From an uncultured Collinsella sp. (GTDB taxonomy: Bacteria > Actinomycetota > Coriobacteriia > Coriobacteriales > Coriobacteriaceae): DNA of 64,000 nt. The stretch is from positions 16,334 to 80,333 of the forward strand of contig CAAFUK010000032.1 in the NCBI GenBank assembly GCA_900766165.1, read 5' to 3'. The stretch's first letter is position 1, and the number at the start of each line of letters is the position of its first letter. The notes under the pieces were generated by a model, which was not told the DNA's origin, made no database searches, and saw only the letters and a list, made by a program, of their open reading frames with translations. Shown here one piece after another: positions 16,766-26,223 of the stretch. A program made the position numbers and the translations under genes.

Positions 16766-17965
16766 ATGAATAAGAATGCCGCTACGCAACTGCACATCTA
16801 TTCCGCCTTTTTCGTTCTCGCGGGATTTGTTTTAAATCGGGGAGTGTTTCTACTTTTCCTTGCGGAGAAAGGAATGTCTGTCACGGAAATCGCGCTTTAT
16901 CAAGCCCTGTTTAACATTACAACGGTCGTCCTCGAGCTGCCAACAGGGCTGATAGGCGATTTCTTTGGAAAGAAGTTTTCGATTCAAGTGGGCGTGCTGC
17001 TGCTTTTCTTCCATACGGCTGGCATGCTGTTGCTCTCAGGTCCCTTTCTTGTCGTGCTTTCCCTTGTTGAGGCACTCGCCTACTCCCTTCAATCGGGATC
17101 CGAACAAGCACTTTTATATGAAATTGCCCGGAATGCCGGTCAAGGAGAGCGTTTCCTCACCATCAACGCTCGGCTGCTTGCCGCGCAATCAATCGCTACG
17201 GGAATGGCGATTGTGCTCGGATCTTTCATTGCCCAAGTATCTTGGAGCGCCCTCTACGTATGTGTCTCCGTTTTCTATCTCCTGCAGCTTTTCCTTCTGT
17301 ATCCCATTGAGAGGACGGAAGCGACCCGTTCTGAAAGCTCTGAAAAGGGAAGGTTTGACGCGGCCAAGATGTTCAGACGCGAAACCTGGCGTGTTGGAGA
17401 ATCCGCTTTTGCGGTATTGCTTCTTCTAATCGGCACAAGCATGCTCGATGGATTCTATGGGAGTTATTACAACTTGAATCAGTTGGTATTCGACGCATTT
17501 GATGCTCCCGTCTCCATAATAGGAATCTTTTTCGGTGCATCCTATGCAGTAAATGCGACGGCCTACATTGCAGCAGATTTCTTCTCATTGCGTTTCGGGA
17601 AAAGAAATACCATGCTCGGCTCGATGCTAATCGAGGCTGGCCTTTTCATGATTCTTCCGTGGTTCGCTTCAAATCCGCTGTGTTTGTTTGGCCTTAGCAT
17701 GGTGCTTTGTTTTCTCCCAGAAGTGGTGTACATCACTTCGGAAAACTTAATCCAAGACGCGATAGCGGACGATCTCCGCGCGACGATCCTTTCCGTCGCG
17801 TCTCTGGTAAGGGCTCTCTTTTCTGCAGTGTTTTTCTCCATATTTGGACATGTGTTGGGGTTATATCCCATTCAGATAGCGCTCGGTATTATTGGTGCAA
17901 TCGCGATAGCAATTACCGCCGTTGTTTCATTAAAAATGGTTGGAATACAGGTCTCCAAGAATTGA
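16766..17965 (+). CDS. Major facilitator superfamily transporter
   Basis: 399 residues with about twelve hydrophobic segments, typical of MFS efflux or uptake proteins. LPTGLIGDFFGKKFSIQVG in the first cytoplasmic loop is the MFS motif A, and a second degenerate copy (DFFSLRFGKRNTMLGSML) follows the sixth-seventh helices. The substrate is unknown. Codon use and base composition are clearly AT-richer than both neighbours, so horizontal transfer is likely. GGAAG precedes the ATG. Broken coding fragments lie on both sides. Confidence 0.85.
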   Translation: MNKNAATQLHIYSAFFVLAGFVLNRGVFLLFLAEKGMSVTEIALYQALFNITTVVLELPTGLIGDFFGKKFSIQVGVLLLFFHTAGMLLLSGPFLVVLSLVEALAYSLQSGSEQALLYEIARNAGQGERFLTINARLLAAQSIATGMAIVLGSFIAQVSWSALYVCVSVFYLLQLFLLYPIERTEATRSESSEKGRFDAAKMFRRETWRVGESAFAVLLLLIGTSMLDGFYGSYYNLNQLVFDAFDAPVSIIGIFFGASYAVNATAYIAADFFSLRFGKRNTMLGSMLIEAGLFMILPWFASNPLCLFGLSMVLCFLPEVVYITSENLIQDAIADDLRATILSVASLVRALFSAVFFSIFGHVLGLYPIQIALGIIGAIAIAITAVVSLKMVGIQVSKN

Positions 17966-17966
17966 T

Positions 17967-18098
17967 ATATCGATTGACGAGCTATCCGAAGCGTCGAGCC
18001 TTCTTGATGGACATGACTATTCGTCACAAATCATTCCGCGCATCGCCGGGGTTCCAGTAATACTCGATATATCTGGATGCCCTCATTCCCCTTTTTGA
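17967..18098 (+). pseudogene. Coding remnant after the MFS gene, without a start
   Basis: An open frame of 43 codons ending in TGA reads ISIDELSEASSLLDGHDYSS and then QIIPRIAGVPVILDISG, protein-like and low-GC. There is no start codon or ribosome site upstream. It may be the 3' end of a gene truncated by the event that brought in the MFS gene. A 10-bp inverted pair GATATATCGA / TCGATATATC lies at its edges (about 17964 and 18064). Confidence 0.35.
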
Positions 18099-18205
18099 AG
18101 GTCCCAAAAAGACTGCCCGTGTGGGTTTGGCTAGGTTCGGGTGCTATCCGCGCCGTGCGGTAAAATCGTTCAGTCAGAACACGAACCCGCATCGGAGCTC
18201 ATCAC

Positions 18206-21200
18206 ATGGCATTCGTCCATCTGCACAACCACACCGTTTTCTCCATGCTCGACGGCGCAACCCGTATCCAGGATATGGTCAATCGCGCCGTAGAGCTGGG
18301 CATGCCCGCCGTCGCCATTACCGACCACGGCTACATGTATGGCGTGCCCGACCTGGCGCTGGCCTGCGACGCCGTCAACCACAACACGCCTGAGTACAAA
18401 ACCTGGAGTCACGACAAGGCCTTTTTGGAAAAGGATCGCCGCGACGAGCTGGTGGAGCCCGATCCCGAGGAAAACCCGCGCGAGCATGCCCAGTATGTGA
18501 AGGACATGGCCATGTGGGACGAGAAGGGCAATATCGACGAGCTCAAGCCGCCCCTGGTCATCAAGCCCATCTTTGGCTGCGAGGTCTACTTTACGCCGGA
18601 CGAGACGCTCGCCCGCGACCATAAGCCCGAGCTCTACCACATGATCCTTCTGGCCAAGGACCAGGAGGGCTACGTCAACCTGATGCAGACGGTCTCCGAG
18701 GCCGCCGTGCAGGGCTTTTACTACAAGCCGCGCGTGACGCTCGACAACCTGCGCCGCCACGCCAAGGGCATGATCTGCACGAGCGCCTGCATCGCGGGCA
18801 TCATCCCCAAGTACATCGACCGCGGTGACATGGAGGGCGCCATCAAGTGGGCCGAGACCTTCCGCGACACCTTCGACCCCGGCGACTTTTATATCGAGAT
18901 CCAGGAACACGGCATTACCACCGATAACGGCCTGACCGACGAGCAGATGGACCGCACGCTCATCGACATCGCCAAACAGGTGGGCGTCAAGGTCATCGCC
19001 ACCAACGACTTCCACTACCTGCGCCGCGAGGATGCGCCCGTGCAGGACGTCATCATGTGCATTGGCATGAACGCCAAGGTCGACGACCCCAACCGCATGC
19101 GCATGACCGGCTCGGAGTTTTACATGAAGACCGAGGAGGAGATGCGGGCAATGTTCCCGTATTGCCCCGAGGCCTGCGACAACACGCTCGAGATCGCCGA
19201 CAAGTGCTACGTTGAGCTCGACTGGGACTCCATCATCCTGCCGCGCTTCCCGCTGCTCGATCCCGGCGAGACGCACGAGAGCCAGTTCCGCCGCGAGTGC
19301 GAGAAGGGCCTGCGCCAGCACTATGGTGACGACTGGGCCACGCGCGAGATCGGTGGCGTCAACATCAAAGAGCGCTTTGAGTACGAATACAAGGTCATCT
19401 GCGACAAGGGCTTCGCTGCCTACTTCTTGATCGTTGCCGAGTACGTGCAATGGGCCAAGGACAACGGCATCGGCGTCGGCCCCGGCCGTGGCTCGGCCGC
19501 CGGCGCTATCGTCGCCTACGCCATGAACATCACCGCGTTCGACCCGCTCGAGAACGGTCTGATGTTCGAGAGGTTCCTGTCCCCGCAGCGTACCGAGATG
19601 CCCGATATCGATATGGACTTCGACGATGAGCGGCGCCTCGAGGTCGTGGAGCACGTTCGCCAGCTCTACGGCCCCGAGAAGGTCACCCACGTCATCACCT
19701 ACTCGACCATTAAGGCCAAGCAGGCCATCAACGACGCCGCGCGCGTCCTGGACTACCCGGTCTACATGGGCCAGCGCCTGTCCAAGATGGTCTCGAGCGA
19801 TCCCAAGGTCAAACTCAAACAGGTGCTCGACAAGCAACCCGGCAAAGAGGATCTGTTCAACCCCGATTTTGCCGAGGCATATAAAAAGGACGACGACGCC
19901 CGCCGCATCATCGACACGGCGCTCTCGATCGAGGGCCTCACCCGTGGCGAGGGCGTGCACGCGTGCGCCGTTCTGATCTGCCGCGACCCCGTCAACGAGC
20001 ACGTGCCCACCAAGCTCGACACCAAGGGCGGCGTCGAGATTACCCAGTACGAGGGCCATACCGTTGCCGACATGGGCCTGCTCAAGATGGACTTCCTGGG
20101 CCTGCGCACGCTGACGGTTATCTCCAAGGCCAAGGCAAACATCAAAAAGAACTTCGGCATCGACATCAAAGAGGAAGAGATTCCCTTTGACGACCCCGAG
20201 ATCTTTAAGCTCATGGGTTCCGGCCACACCGCCGGCGTCTTCCAGGTCGAGTCCGCCGGCATGACGGCCACGATCAAGAATATGAAGCCCACCGAGTACA
20301 AGCACGTCGTGGCATTGATCGCCCTGTACCGCCCGGGCCCGCTGGGCGCCGGCATGGTCTCGTCCTACATCAACCGTATGAACGGCAAGGAGCCGGCCGT
20401 CTCCTACGACGACCGTCTGGACGACATCCTGGGCGAAACCTACGGCACCATGGTCTACCAGGAGCAGGTTATGCTCATTTCCGTCGAGATGTGCGGCTTC
20501 TCCAAGGGCGAATCGGACTCGCGTATCCGTAAGCCCGTGGCTAAGAAGAAGATCAAGCTGCTCACGTCGACGGTGCTCCACTGGGAGGATGGCTCGGACG
20601 AGACCACCTACGACCACTGGATGAACGGCGCTATCAAGAACAACTACACGCGCGAGGTCGCCCAGAAGATTTGGGACGATGTTCTCGAGTTCGCCTCCTA
20701 CGCCTTCAACAAGTCGCACTCCGCCGGCTACGCCATCCTGGTTATGCAGACGGCGTGGCTCAAGGCGCACTATCCGCACGAGTACATGGCGGCCGTTCTG
20801 ACGTCCTACACGGGCAAGACCGACAAGATCGTGCACTACGTCTCGGCGTGCCGTCACGACGGCATCCCCGTGCTGTCGCCAGATGTCAACGAGTCCGGTA
20901 CCGAGTTCACGGCTACCAAGGAGGGCGTGCGCTTTGGTCTGGCCGGCATCCGCGGCGTGGGCACCGGCGTGGCGCAGGCGATTATCGCCGAGCGCGAGGC
21001 GGGCGGCCCGTTTAAGACACTGCACGACTTTGTCGAGCGCGTGGACTCGAGCCAGGCCAACCGTCGCGTGATCGAATCGCTCATCAAGGCAGGCGCCTTT
21101 GACTCCACGGGGTATCCGCGCCGCCAGATGATGCACTTTGTGGACAAGAACAACCCCGAGAACATCATCGATGCCGCTGTTAAGCGCCAGAAGGATCGTG

Positions 21201-22009
21201 CGAGCGGCCAGACGTCGTTCTTCGACATGTTCGGCGACGTTGAGGGCTCGGGCTTTGAGGTGAGCGTGCCCGATCCGGATGGCCAGGAGTGGGACCGTCA
21301 CCTTAAGCTGAGCCAGGAGAAGGAGGTCCTGGGCATCTATGTCTCGGACCACCCGCTGCGCCCGTTTGAATATGCACTAGCCAAGGCACGCGACTTCTCG
21401 TTCTCGCAGATCGACACCGGCTACGAGGTGCAAAACCCCACGGGCGGTACCATCAACCAGGAGATTCCCGAGGGCAAGGCGCTGTGGTGGGCCGGCATGG
21501 TCTCGAGCGTGTCCAAGCGCGTGACCAAAAACGGTGACCCCATGGGCATCGTGCAGCTCGAGGACATGGAAGGCGAGGCCACGGTCGTGGTGTTCCCCAA
21601 GACCTACAAGGAGGCCGAGGGGTACCTGTACGGCGAGGTCGATCCCGAGACCGGTGCACAGCTGTCCGATGCGTTTGTGCGCATTAAGGGCAAGCTCGAG
21701 CGTTCGGACCGCGGCGACCAGATCATCGCGCAGGAGATCGTGCCGCTTGAGCTTAACGAGGAGAACAACAAGCCCAAGGTGTTTGAGGTCATGGTGCCCA
21801 ACAGCCGCTTTAGCCAGGGCAATATGGCGCGTCTTGCCACGGTGCTTACCGCCAACCCGGGCGGCGACCGCGTGGAGATCTTTATCGAGCAGGTGGACGG
21901 GCGCGTACTGCGTGCCGAGGTGCCGGCCAAGGTCAACGCACGCTCGATTCCGCTGCTGGCAGAGGCAAAGGCGATTGTGGGTAACCAAGGCAGAGTGACG
22001 GTAATTTAA
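18206..22009 (+). CDS. dnaE: DNA polymerase III alpha subunit (DnaE)
   Basis: 1267 residues, the replicative polymerase catalytic subunit. The N-terminal PHP domain begins VHLHNHTVFSMLDG and keeps HxH (H5, H7) and ITDHG metal residues, so it could still bind metal. A segment of about 50 charged residues sits inside the PHP domain, between ALACDAVNHN and VIKPIFGCEVYF, which makes the protein longer than the usual ~1160. Polymerase acids D467 and D469 lie in PDIDMDFDD. Also visible are GPGRGSAAGA, the tandem helix-hairpin region around RVIESLIKAGAFD, and an OB fold (WWAGMVSSVSKRVTKNGDP). The start has GGAG. A TAAAAT near 18161 is a -10 candidate. Confidence 0.96.
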   Translation: MAFVHLHNHTVFSMLDGATRIQDMVNRAVELGMPAVAITDHGYMYGVPDLALACDAVNHNTPEYKTWSHDKAFLEKDRRDELVEPDPEENPREHAQYVKDMAMWDEKGNIDELKPPLVIKPIFGCEVYFTPDETLARDHKPELYHMILLAKDQEGYVNLMQTVSEAAVQGFYYKPRVTLDNLRRHAKGMICTSACIAGIIPKYIDRGDMEGAIKWAETFRDTFDPGDFYIEIQEHGITTDNGLTDEQMDRTLIDIAKQVGVKVIATNDFHYLRREDAPVQDVIMCIGMNAKVDDPNRMRMTGSEFYMKTEEEMRAMFPYCPEACDNTLEIADKCYVELDWDSIILPRFPLLDPGETHESQFRRECEKGLRQHYGDDWATREIGGVNIKERFEYEYKVICDKGFAAYFLIVAEYVQWAKDNGIGVGPGRGSAAGAIVAYAMNITAFDPLENGLMFERFLSPQRTEMPDIDMDFDDERRLEVVEHVRQLYGPEKVTHVITYSTIKAKQAINDAARVLDYPVYMGQRLSKMVSSDPKVKLKQVLDKQPGKEDLFNPDFAEAYKKDDDARRIIDTALSIEGLTRGEGVHACAVLICRDPVNEHVPTKLDTKGGVEITQYEGHTVADMGLLKMDFLGLRTLTVISKAKANIKKNFGIDIKEEEIPFDDPEIFKLMGSGHTAGVFQVESAGMTATIKNMKPTEYKHVVALIALYRPGPLGAGMVSSYINRMNGKEPAVSYDDRLDDILGETYGTMVYQEQVMLISVEMCGFSKGESDSRIRKPVAKKKIKLLTSTVLHWEDGSDETTYDHWMNGAIKNNYTREVAQKIWDDVLEFASYAFNKSHSAGYAILVMQTAWLKAHYPHEYMAAVLTSYTGKTDKIVHYVSACRHDGIPVLSPDVNESGTEFTATKEGVRFGLAGIRGVGTGVAQAIIAEREAGGPFKTLHDFVERVDSSQANRRVIESLIKAGAFDSTGYPRRQMMHFVDKNNPENIIDAAVKRQKDRASGQTSFFDMFGDVEGSGFEVSVPDPDGQEWDRHLKLSQEKEVLGIYVSDHPLRPFEYALAKARDFSFSQIDTGYEVQNPTGGTINQEIPEGKALWWAGMVSSVSKRVTKNGDPMGIVQLEDMEGEATVVVFPKTYKEAEGYLYGEVDPETGAQLSDAFVRIKGKLERSDRGDQIIAQEIVPLELNEENNKPKVFEVMVPNSRFSQGNMARLATVLTANPGGDRVEIFIEQVDGRVLRAEVPAKVNARSIPLLAEAKAIVGNQGRVTVI

Positions 22010-22022
22010 GGACGGCGTTGGC

Positions 22023-22151
22023 GGGGTAGCTAATTTGGGACGGGGCTATTTTAGCTACCCTTTGACTGACGGCGAATGAGTCGGGGTCGGAATGCATCTC
22101 AACCGACATATGGGGGTAGCTAAAATAGCCCCGTCCCAAATTAGCTACCCC
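22023..22151. repeat. 129-bp element with a perfect 38-bp inverted repeat and nested hairpins
   Basis: Arms 22023-22060 and 22114-22151 are exact reverse complements over 38 bases. Each arm is itself a stem-loop, GGGTAGCTAA / TTAGCTACCC around a loop containing TTTGGGACGGGG. A 53-base spacer separates them. The element fills almost the whole gap between dnaE and the SNF2 helicase and ends 20 bases before the latter's start. It could form a large cruciform or a double hairpin in RNA. Confidence 0.85.
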
Positions 22152-22171
22152 GGGTGAGATTGGAGGAAGTG

Positions 22172-25100
22172 ATGGCGCGGGGGACGTTTGTGCAGGCGCT
22201 TCGTAAGGAGGCGGCGCTCAGCAGTACCTTTATGAAGGGGCGCTCGCTCATGCTCAACGGCGCCGTGCTGTCGATTGAGGACAGCGGCTCGCGCTTCTCC
22301 AAAAACGTGACGGTCGAGGGCACGGTGCGCGGCTCGCGCGGCGACCTGTACAAGACGCATGTGGAACTCGACATGGACGAGCACGAGGTGATCGACTACG
22401 ACTGCGATTGCCCCGCCGCCTATCGCTACCCCGGCATGTGCAAGCATGCCATCGCCACGGCGTTGGCGTACCTGGACGCAAGCGGCATTGAGCCTGTTGA
22501 GGGGCTGCGCACGCCAGTTCGTACGTTTACGGCGGAGCCCGCACAATCCAAGCAGCCCACACGCCCCGCGCCCACCGCATCTGCGGTCAACCCCAACTTT
22601 CCCTTCCCGGCACCCGTCCCCACGAGCCCGAGCCTTGTGGCGGCGCTTTCCGATCTTTCGGACGCGCGCATGGACGAGCTCGTGGCCATGCGTCGCAAGC
22701 TCGCCGGCACCATTGACCCCGATGCGCCCAAAGCGGTGCTGGAGCCCTCGCTGGTGCCGTACTACAATCCGCTGTTTGCCGATCGCTTTAACTGGGCGCT
22801 CGAGTTTCGCATTCGCTGCGGTTCGGTGTCCTACGTGGTTAAGGATATCGACGGCATGGCCGATGCCTATGTGCGCGGCGGTACGTTCTCCTATGGCAAG
22901 AAGCTTACGTTTGCCCATGTGCCCGAAGCTTTCGATGACGTGTCGACAAAGCTGCTCGACTTTATCGCAATGACGGTCGCCTACCTAGGCGATATTACGA
23001 GCTCGCGCTCGGCATCGTATGACTTTGCCCGCAGCGGCTTTGTCGCCGAGCGTCAGTTGCCGGTATCCGAGTATTCCGTCGTGTCCGTGCTGGACCTGCT
23101 GCGCGGCAGGGCCATGTCTTTTGAGCCTGCTTGGTCGCGGGGGACGACGCATCGCGCCTACGAGGTGGCAGTCGAGCCGTCGCCGCAGGGGGAGGGCGAA
23201 GTCCCGGCCAAGCGCCCGCCGCTCCTTGCCGCCAAGATTGCACCGGCGGCGGGTGGCAGCTACGACTTGCGCCTGCCGGCCGATACGTATTGCTTTGTCG
23301 CGGGCGACGCAGCCTATCTGGTCGATACGCGCCGCGCGCGCCGTACCGACACGGCGTTTGCCCAACATGCGGCGTCGTTCCTTTCGCACTTGTTGCCCTG
23401 CCGCACGCCGGTCCATATCGCCGCCGACCAGGTGGGCGAGTTCTGCCGCATGGCGCTACCTATCTTGCGCGACTATACCGACCTGACCGCTCCCGCCGCG
23501 CTCGACGCCGTGGCACCCGAGCCGAGTTTTGCCATGGCGATTGGCGTCGACGATGGTCTTGTGACCTGCAAGATTACGGTGACCTACGGCGATTGGTCGG
23601 CAGATCTCTTTAGTCTTGGTGCTCCGGGCAGTCCCTTCGAAGAACAACGCCCCGGCGTGCCGCCCCGCGATACGGTGGCGGAGTTTCGCGTTATGGACAC
23701 GGCGGCCCTGTACTTCGATTTCTACGAGGGCGGCCTGGCGTTTGAGGAACGCGACGACGCCCGCCTGTTCCACTTGCTGACCGAGGGCCTGTCTGCCCTG
23801 TCCGAGCTGGGCGAGGTCATGCTCAGCGATCGCCTGCGCCAGATCTCGGTACGCCCCGCGCCCAAGCTTTCGGTGCGCGCCACCGTCAAGAGCAACTTGC
23901 TCGACGTCGAACTGGGCGCAAGCGGCCTTTCGGCGGCAGACCTTGCCATCTACCTCGACTCCTACAAGCGCCACCAGACGTTCGCGCGACTTACGTCCGG
24001 CGACATCGTTCGCCTGGATGAAGGTGCCCGCGCTGCGTTTGGCCTTGCCGAGGACTTGGGCGTCGATGCTGTCGACCTGCTCGACGGCGTGTCGCTTCCC
24101 GCGTCGAGTACCCTTTTTGTCGACAGCATGCTCGGGCGCACGCCGGCGCTCGAGGCTGATCGCGACGCCGCGTTCCGCCGTACCGTCGAGCGCCTGGACA
24201 CGCTCGGCAAGATGGACTTTACGGTGCCCGCCTCGCTTAAGGCCACGCTGCGTGGCTACCAGATTGACGGCTACCAGTGGCTCGGTTCGCTCGAGCATCT
24301 GGGCCTTGGCGGCATCTTGGCCGACGATATGGGCCTGGGCAAAACACTGCAGATGATTGCGCACATTCTGGCGCGCGTGGAGGCGGGGGATACCAAGCCC
24401 ACGCTCGTGGTATGCCCCGCGTCGCTCGTGTACAACTGGGCTGCCGAGTTGGAGCGCTTTGCCCCCTCGATTGATGTGTGTGCCATTGTGGGCGCCAAAG
24501 CGCAGCGCCGCGTGCAGATAGCCGGAGCCGACGAGCATAACGTGGTCGTGACGTCGTATGACCTCATGCGCCGCGATATCGACGAGTATGCCGAGCAGGA
24601 CTTTGCCCGCGTGGTGCTCGACGAGGCCCAGTACATTAAAAACCCGCTCACGCAGGTAGCGCGCGCCGCCAAGCGCCTGCCGGCCGGCGTGCGCTTTGCC
24701 CTGACGGGCACGCCCATCGAAAACCGCCTGTCCGAGCTCTGGAGCATCTTCGACTTTTTGATGCCGGGCCTTCTGGGCACGCGCGACTCATTTGCCAAGC
24801 GCTTTGAGAGTCCCGTCGAGCATGCCGAGGGTGACAGCGCCGCTCGTCTGCAGGCGCTCGTGTCGCCGTTTGTGCTGCGTCGCGTAAAGGAAGACGTGGT
24901 GGCCGACCTGCCCGAGAAGATCGAGGATACGGTGATGGCGCAACTTACCGGAGAGCAGCGCAAGCTCTACCTGGCCAACCAGGACCGCATTGCCCAACAA
25001 GTGCAGCACCGCGAGGCGGGGGAGTTTAAGAAAGACAAGCTCAAGGTACTTGCCGAGCTCACCAAGCTGCGCCAGATTTGCTGCGACCCGCATCTGCACT

Positions 25101-25642
25101 ATGCGGACTACAAGGCGGGAAGCGCTAAGCTCGATACGTGTATGGAGCTCGTTCACGGCGCGCTCGACGGCGGTCATCGCATCTTGCTGTTCAGCCAGTT
25201 TACGGGCATGCTCGATATCATTGGCAAGCGCCTGGCCAAGGAGGACATCGCCTTCCTTAAGCTCACGGGCGCATCGTCTAAGGAGAGCCGCGCCAAGATG
25301 GTTGCGCAGTTCCAGGCAGGCGAGGTGCCGGTGTTCTTGATTTCGCTCAAGGCGGGCGGCGTGGGCCTTAATTTGACGGCTGCCGACGTGGTCATCCACT
25401 ACGACCCGTGGTGGAACGTGGCGGCGCAGGACCAAGCGACCGACCGTGCCCACCGTATTGGCCAGCAGCACACCGTGACCGTGTACAAACTCATCGCCAA
25501 GGACACGATCGAGGAGCGCATTATGCAGATGCAGGAGTCCAAGCGCGATCTGGTCAACAGCGTGCTCGGCGGCGATGGTATCTCGTCGGCACTGTTTACG
25601 CGCGAGGATGTTCTGGCGCTGCTCGGTGGCGACGGTCGCTAG
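22172..25642 (+). CDS. SWIM zinc-finger SNF2-family DNA helicase/ATPase
   Basis: 1156 residues. A SWIM zinc finger (C78, C80, C90, H92 in DCDCPAAYRYPGMCKH) lies in the first 100 residues. A long middle region of unknown function follows, then a SNF2 ATPase: DDMGLGKT with K724, DEAQ at 817-820, LTGTPIENRLSELWSIFDFL, and the C-terminal helicase lobe with LLFSQFTGMLDII and DRAHRIGQ. RapA and HepA are relatives; these proteins remodel protein-DNA or stalled RNA polymerase complexes. I chose ATG 22172, 5 bases after GGAGG; GTG 22154 and 22169 are upstream of or too close to it. The preceding inverted repeat may shape its leader. Confidence 0.9.
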   Translation: MARGTFVQALRKEAALSSTFMKGRSLMLNGAVLSIEDSGSRFSKNVTVEGTVRGSRGDLYKTHVELDMDEHEVIDYDCDCPAAYRYPGMCKHAIATALAYLDASGIEPVEGLRTPVRTFTAEPAQSKQPTRPAPTASAVNPNFPFPAPVPTSPSLVAALSDLSDARMDELVAMRRKLAGTIDPDAPKAVLEPSLVPYYNPLFADRFNWALEFRIRCGSVSYVVKDIDGMADAYVRGGTFSYGKKLTFAHVPEAFDDVSTKLLDFIAMTVAYLGDITSSRSASYDFARSGFVAERQLPVSEYSVVSVLDLLRGRAMSFEPAWSRGTTHRAYEVAVEPSPQGEGEVPAKRPPLLAAKIAPAAGGSYDLRLPADTYCFVAGDAAYLVDTRRARRTDTAFAQHAASFLSHLLPCRTPVHIAADQVGEFCRMALPILRDYTDLTAPAALDAVAPEPSFAMAIGVDDGLVTCKITVTYGDWSADLFSLGAPGSPFEEQRPGVPPRDTVAEFRVMDTAALYFDFYEGGLAFEERDDARLFHLLTEGLSALSELGEVMLSDRLRQISVRPAPKLSVRATVKSNLLDVELGASGLSAADLAIYLDSYKRHQTFARLTSGDIVRLDEGARAAFGLAEDLGVDAVDLLDGVSLPASSTLFVDSMLGRTPALEADRDAAFRRTVERLDTLGKMDFTVPASLKATLRGYQIDGYQWLGSLEHLGLGGILADDMGLGKTLQMIAHILARVEAGDTKPTLVVCPASLVYNWAAELERFAPSIDVCAIVGAKAQRRVQIAGADEHNVVVTSYDLMRRDIDEYAEQDFARVVLDEAQYIKNPLTQVARAAKRLPAGVRFALTGTPIENRLSELWSIFDFLMPGLLGTRDSFAKRFESPVEHAEGDSAARLQALVSPFVLRRVKEDVVADLPEKIEDTVMAQLTGEQRKLYLANQDRIAQQVQHREAGEFKKDKLKVLAELTKLRQICCDPHLHYADYKAGSAKLDTCMELVHGALDGGHRILLFSQFTGMLDIIGKRLAKEDIAFLKLTGASSKESRAKMVAQFQAGEVPVFLISLKAGGVGLNLTAADVVIHYDPWWNVAAQDQATDRAHRIGQQHTVTVYKLIAKDTIEERIMQMQESKRDLVNSVLGGDGISSALFTREDVLALLGGDGR

Positions 25643-25743
25643 CCTCGCTCGTTATGTGTTCATTTGCCATGCCGTGGATGGTTTGCCTGCCTTTGGGTAT
25701 AAGAACCATCAAGAACATCGGCACATCAGCAAAGGAGAACATC

Positions 25744-26106
25744 ATGGCGAAATTCTTTAAGGACTCCGACGGCAAGCTCGTTGCCGCCCTTGGCGACGGC
25801 GTTGCAACTCCTGCCGGCTGCACGGAGCTGACGGCAAACACCGAGGATGCGGCGCACGAGAAGCATGTGCCTGTTGTCGAGATCGAGCGCGACGGCCACG
25901 TCATTCGCGCACGTGTGGGCTCGACGGAGCACCCCATGCTGCCCGAGCACTACATCGAGTGGATCGCGCTTGAGGCCGAGGGCCGCCTGGAGGTCCATTA
26001 CCTTGAGCCCGGCATGAAGCCCACGACGTTTTTCGCTGGCGGCTCCAAGACCGGTACCGTCTATGCCTACTGCAACCTGCATGGGCTGTGGTCCGCGACG
26101 TTCTAG
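25744..26106 (+). CDS. Superoxide reductase (desulfoferrodoxin family, neelaredoxin-like)
   Basis: 120 residues. The ligands of the catalytic Fe(His4Cys) centre are visible: H in EKHVPVVE, two His in STEHPMLPEHYIEW, and Cys and His in YAYCNLHGLW. It reduces superoxide to hydrogen peroxide without making oxygen, a typical defence of anaerobes. The N-terminus lacks the four cysteines of the rubredoxin-like desulforedoxin domain, so this is the single-iron type. AAAGGAG precedes the ATG. It is monocistronic with a terminator. Confidence 0.9.
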   Translation: MAKFFKDSDGKLVAALGDGVATPAGCTELTANTEDAAHEKHVPVVEIERDGHVIRARVGSTEHPMLPEHYIEWIALEAEGRLEVHYLEPGMKPTTFFAGGSKTGTVYAYCNLHGLWSATF

Positions 26107-26152
26107 GAGCGCGCCCCCGCTCGGGGTATCATAGCTAGCATATGCACATGCG

Positions 26153-26184
26153 AGCGCCGGCTGCATTATGCGGCCGGCGCTTTT
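26153..26184 (+). terminator. Rho-independent terminator of the superoxide reductase gene
   Basis: Perfect 9-bp stem AGCGCCGGC / GCCGGCGCT (26153-26161 with 26173-26181), followed by TTTT. Confidence 0.88.
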
Positions 26185-26223
26185 ACTACGACAACGACGA
26201 TTTACGACGGAAAGGGCTGGGCC

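Noticed and set aside
18170..21352. Very long open frame (1060 codons) on the minus strand inside dnaE
   Set aside because: Antisense shadow caused by high G+C; the composition is Val/His/Gly/Leu-rich without motifs, while the plus strand encodes an intact DnaE.
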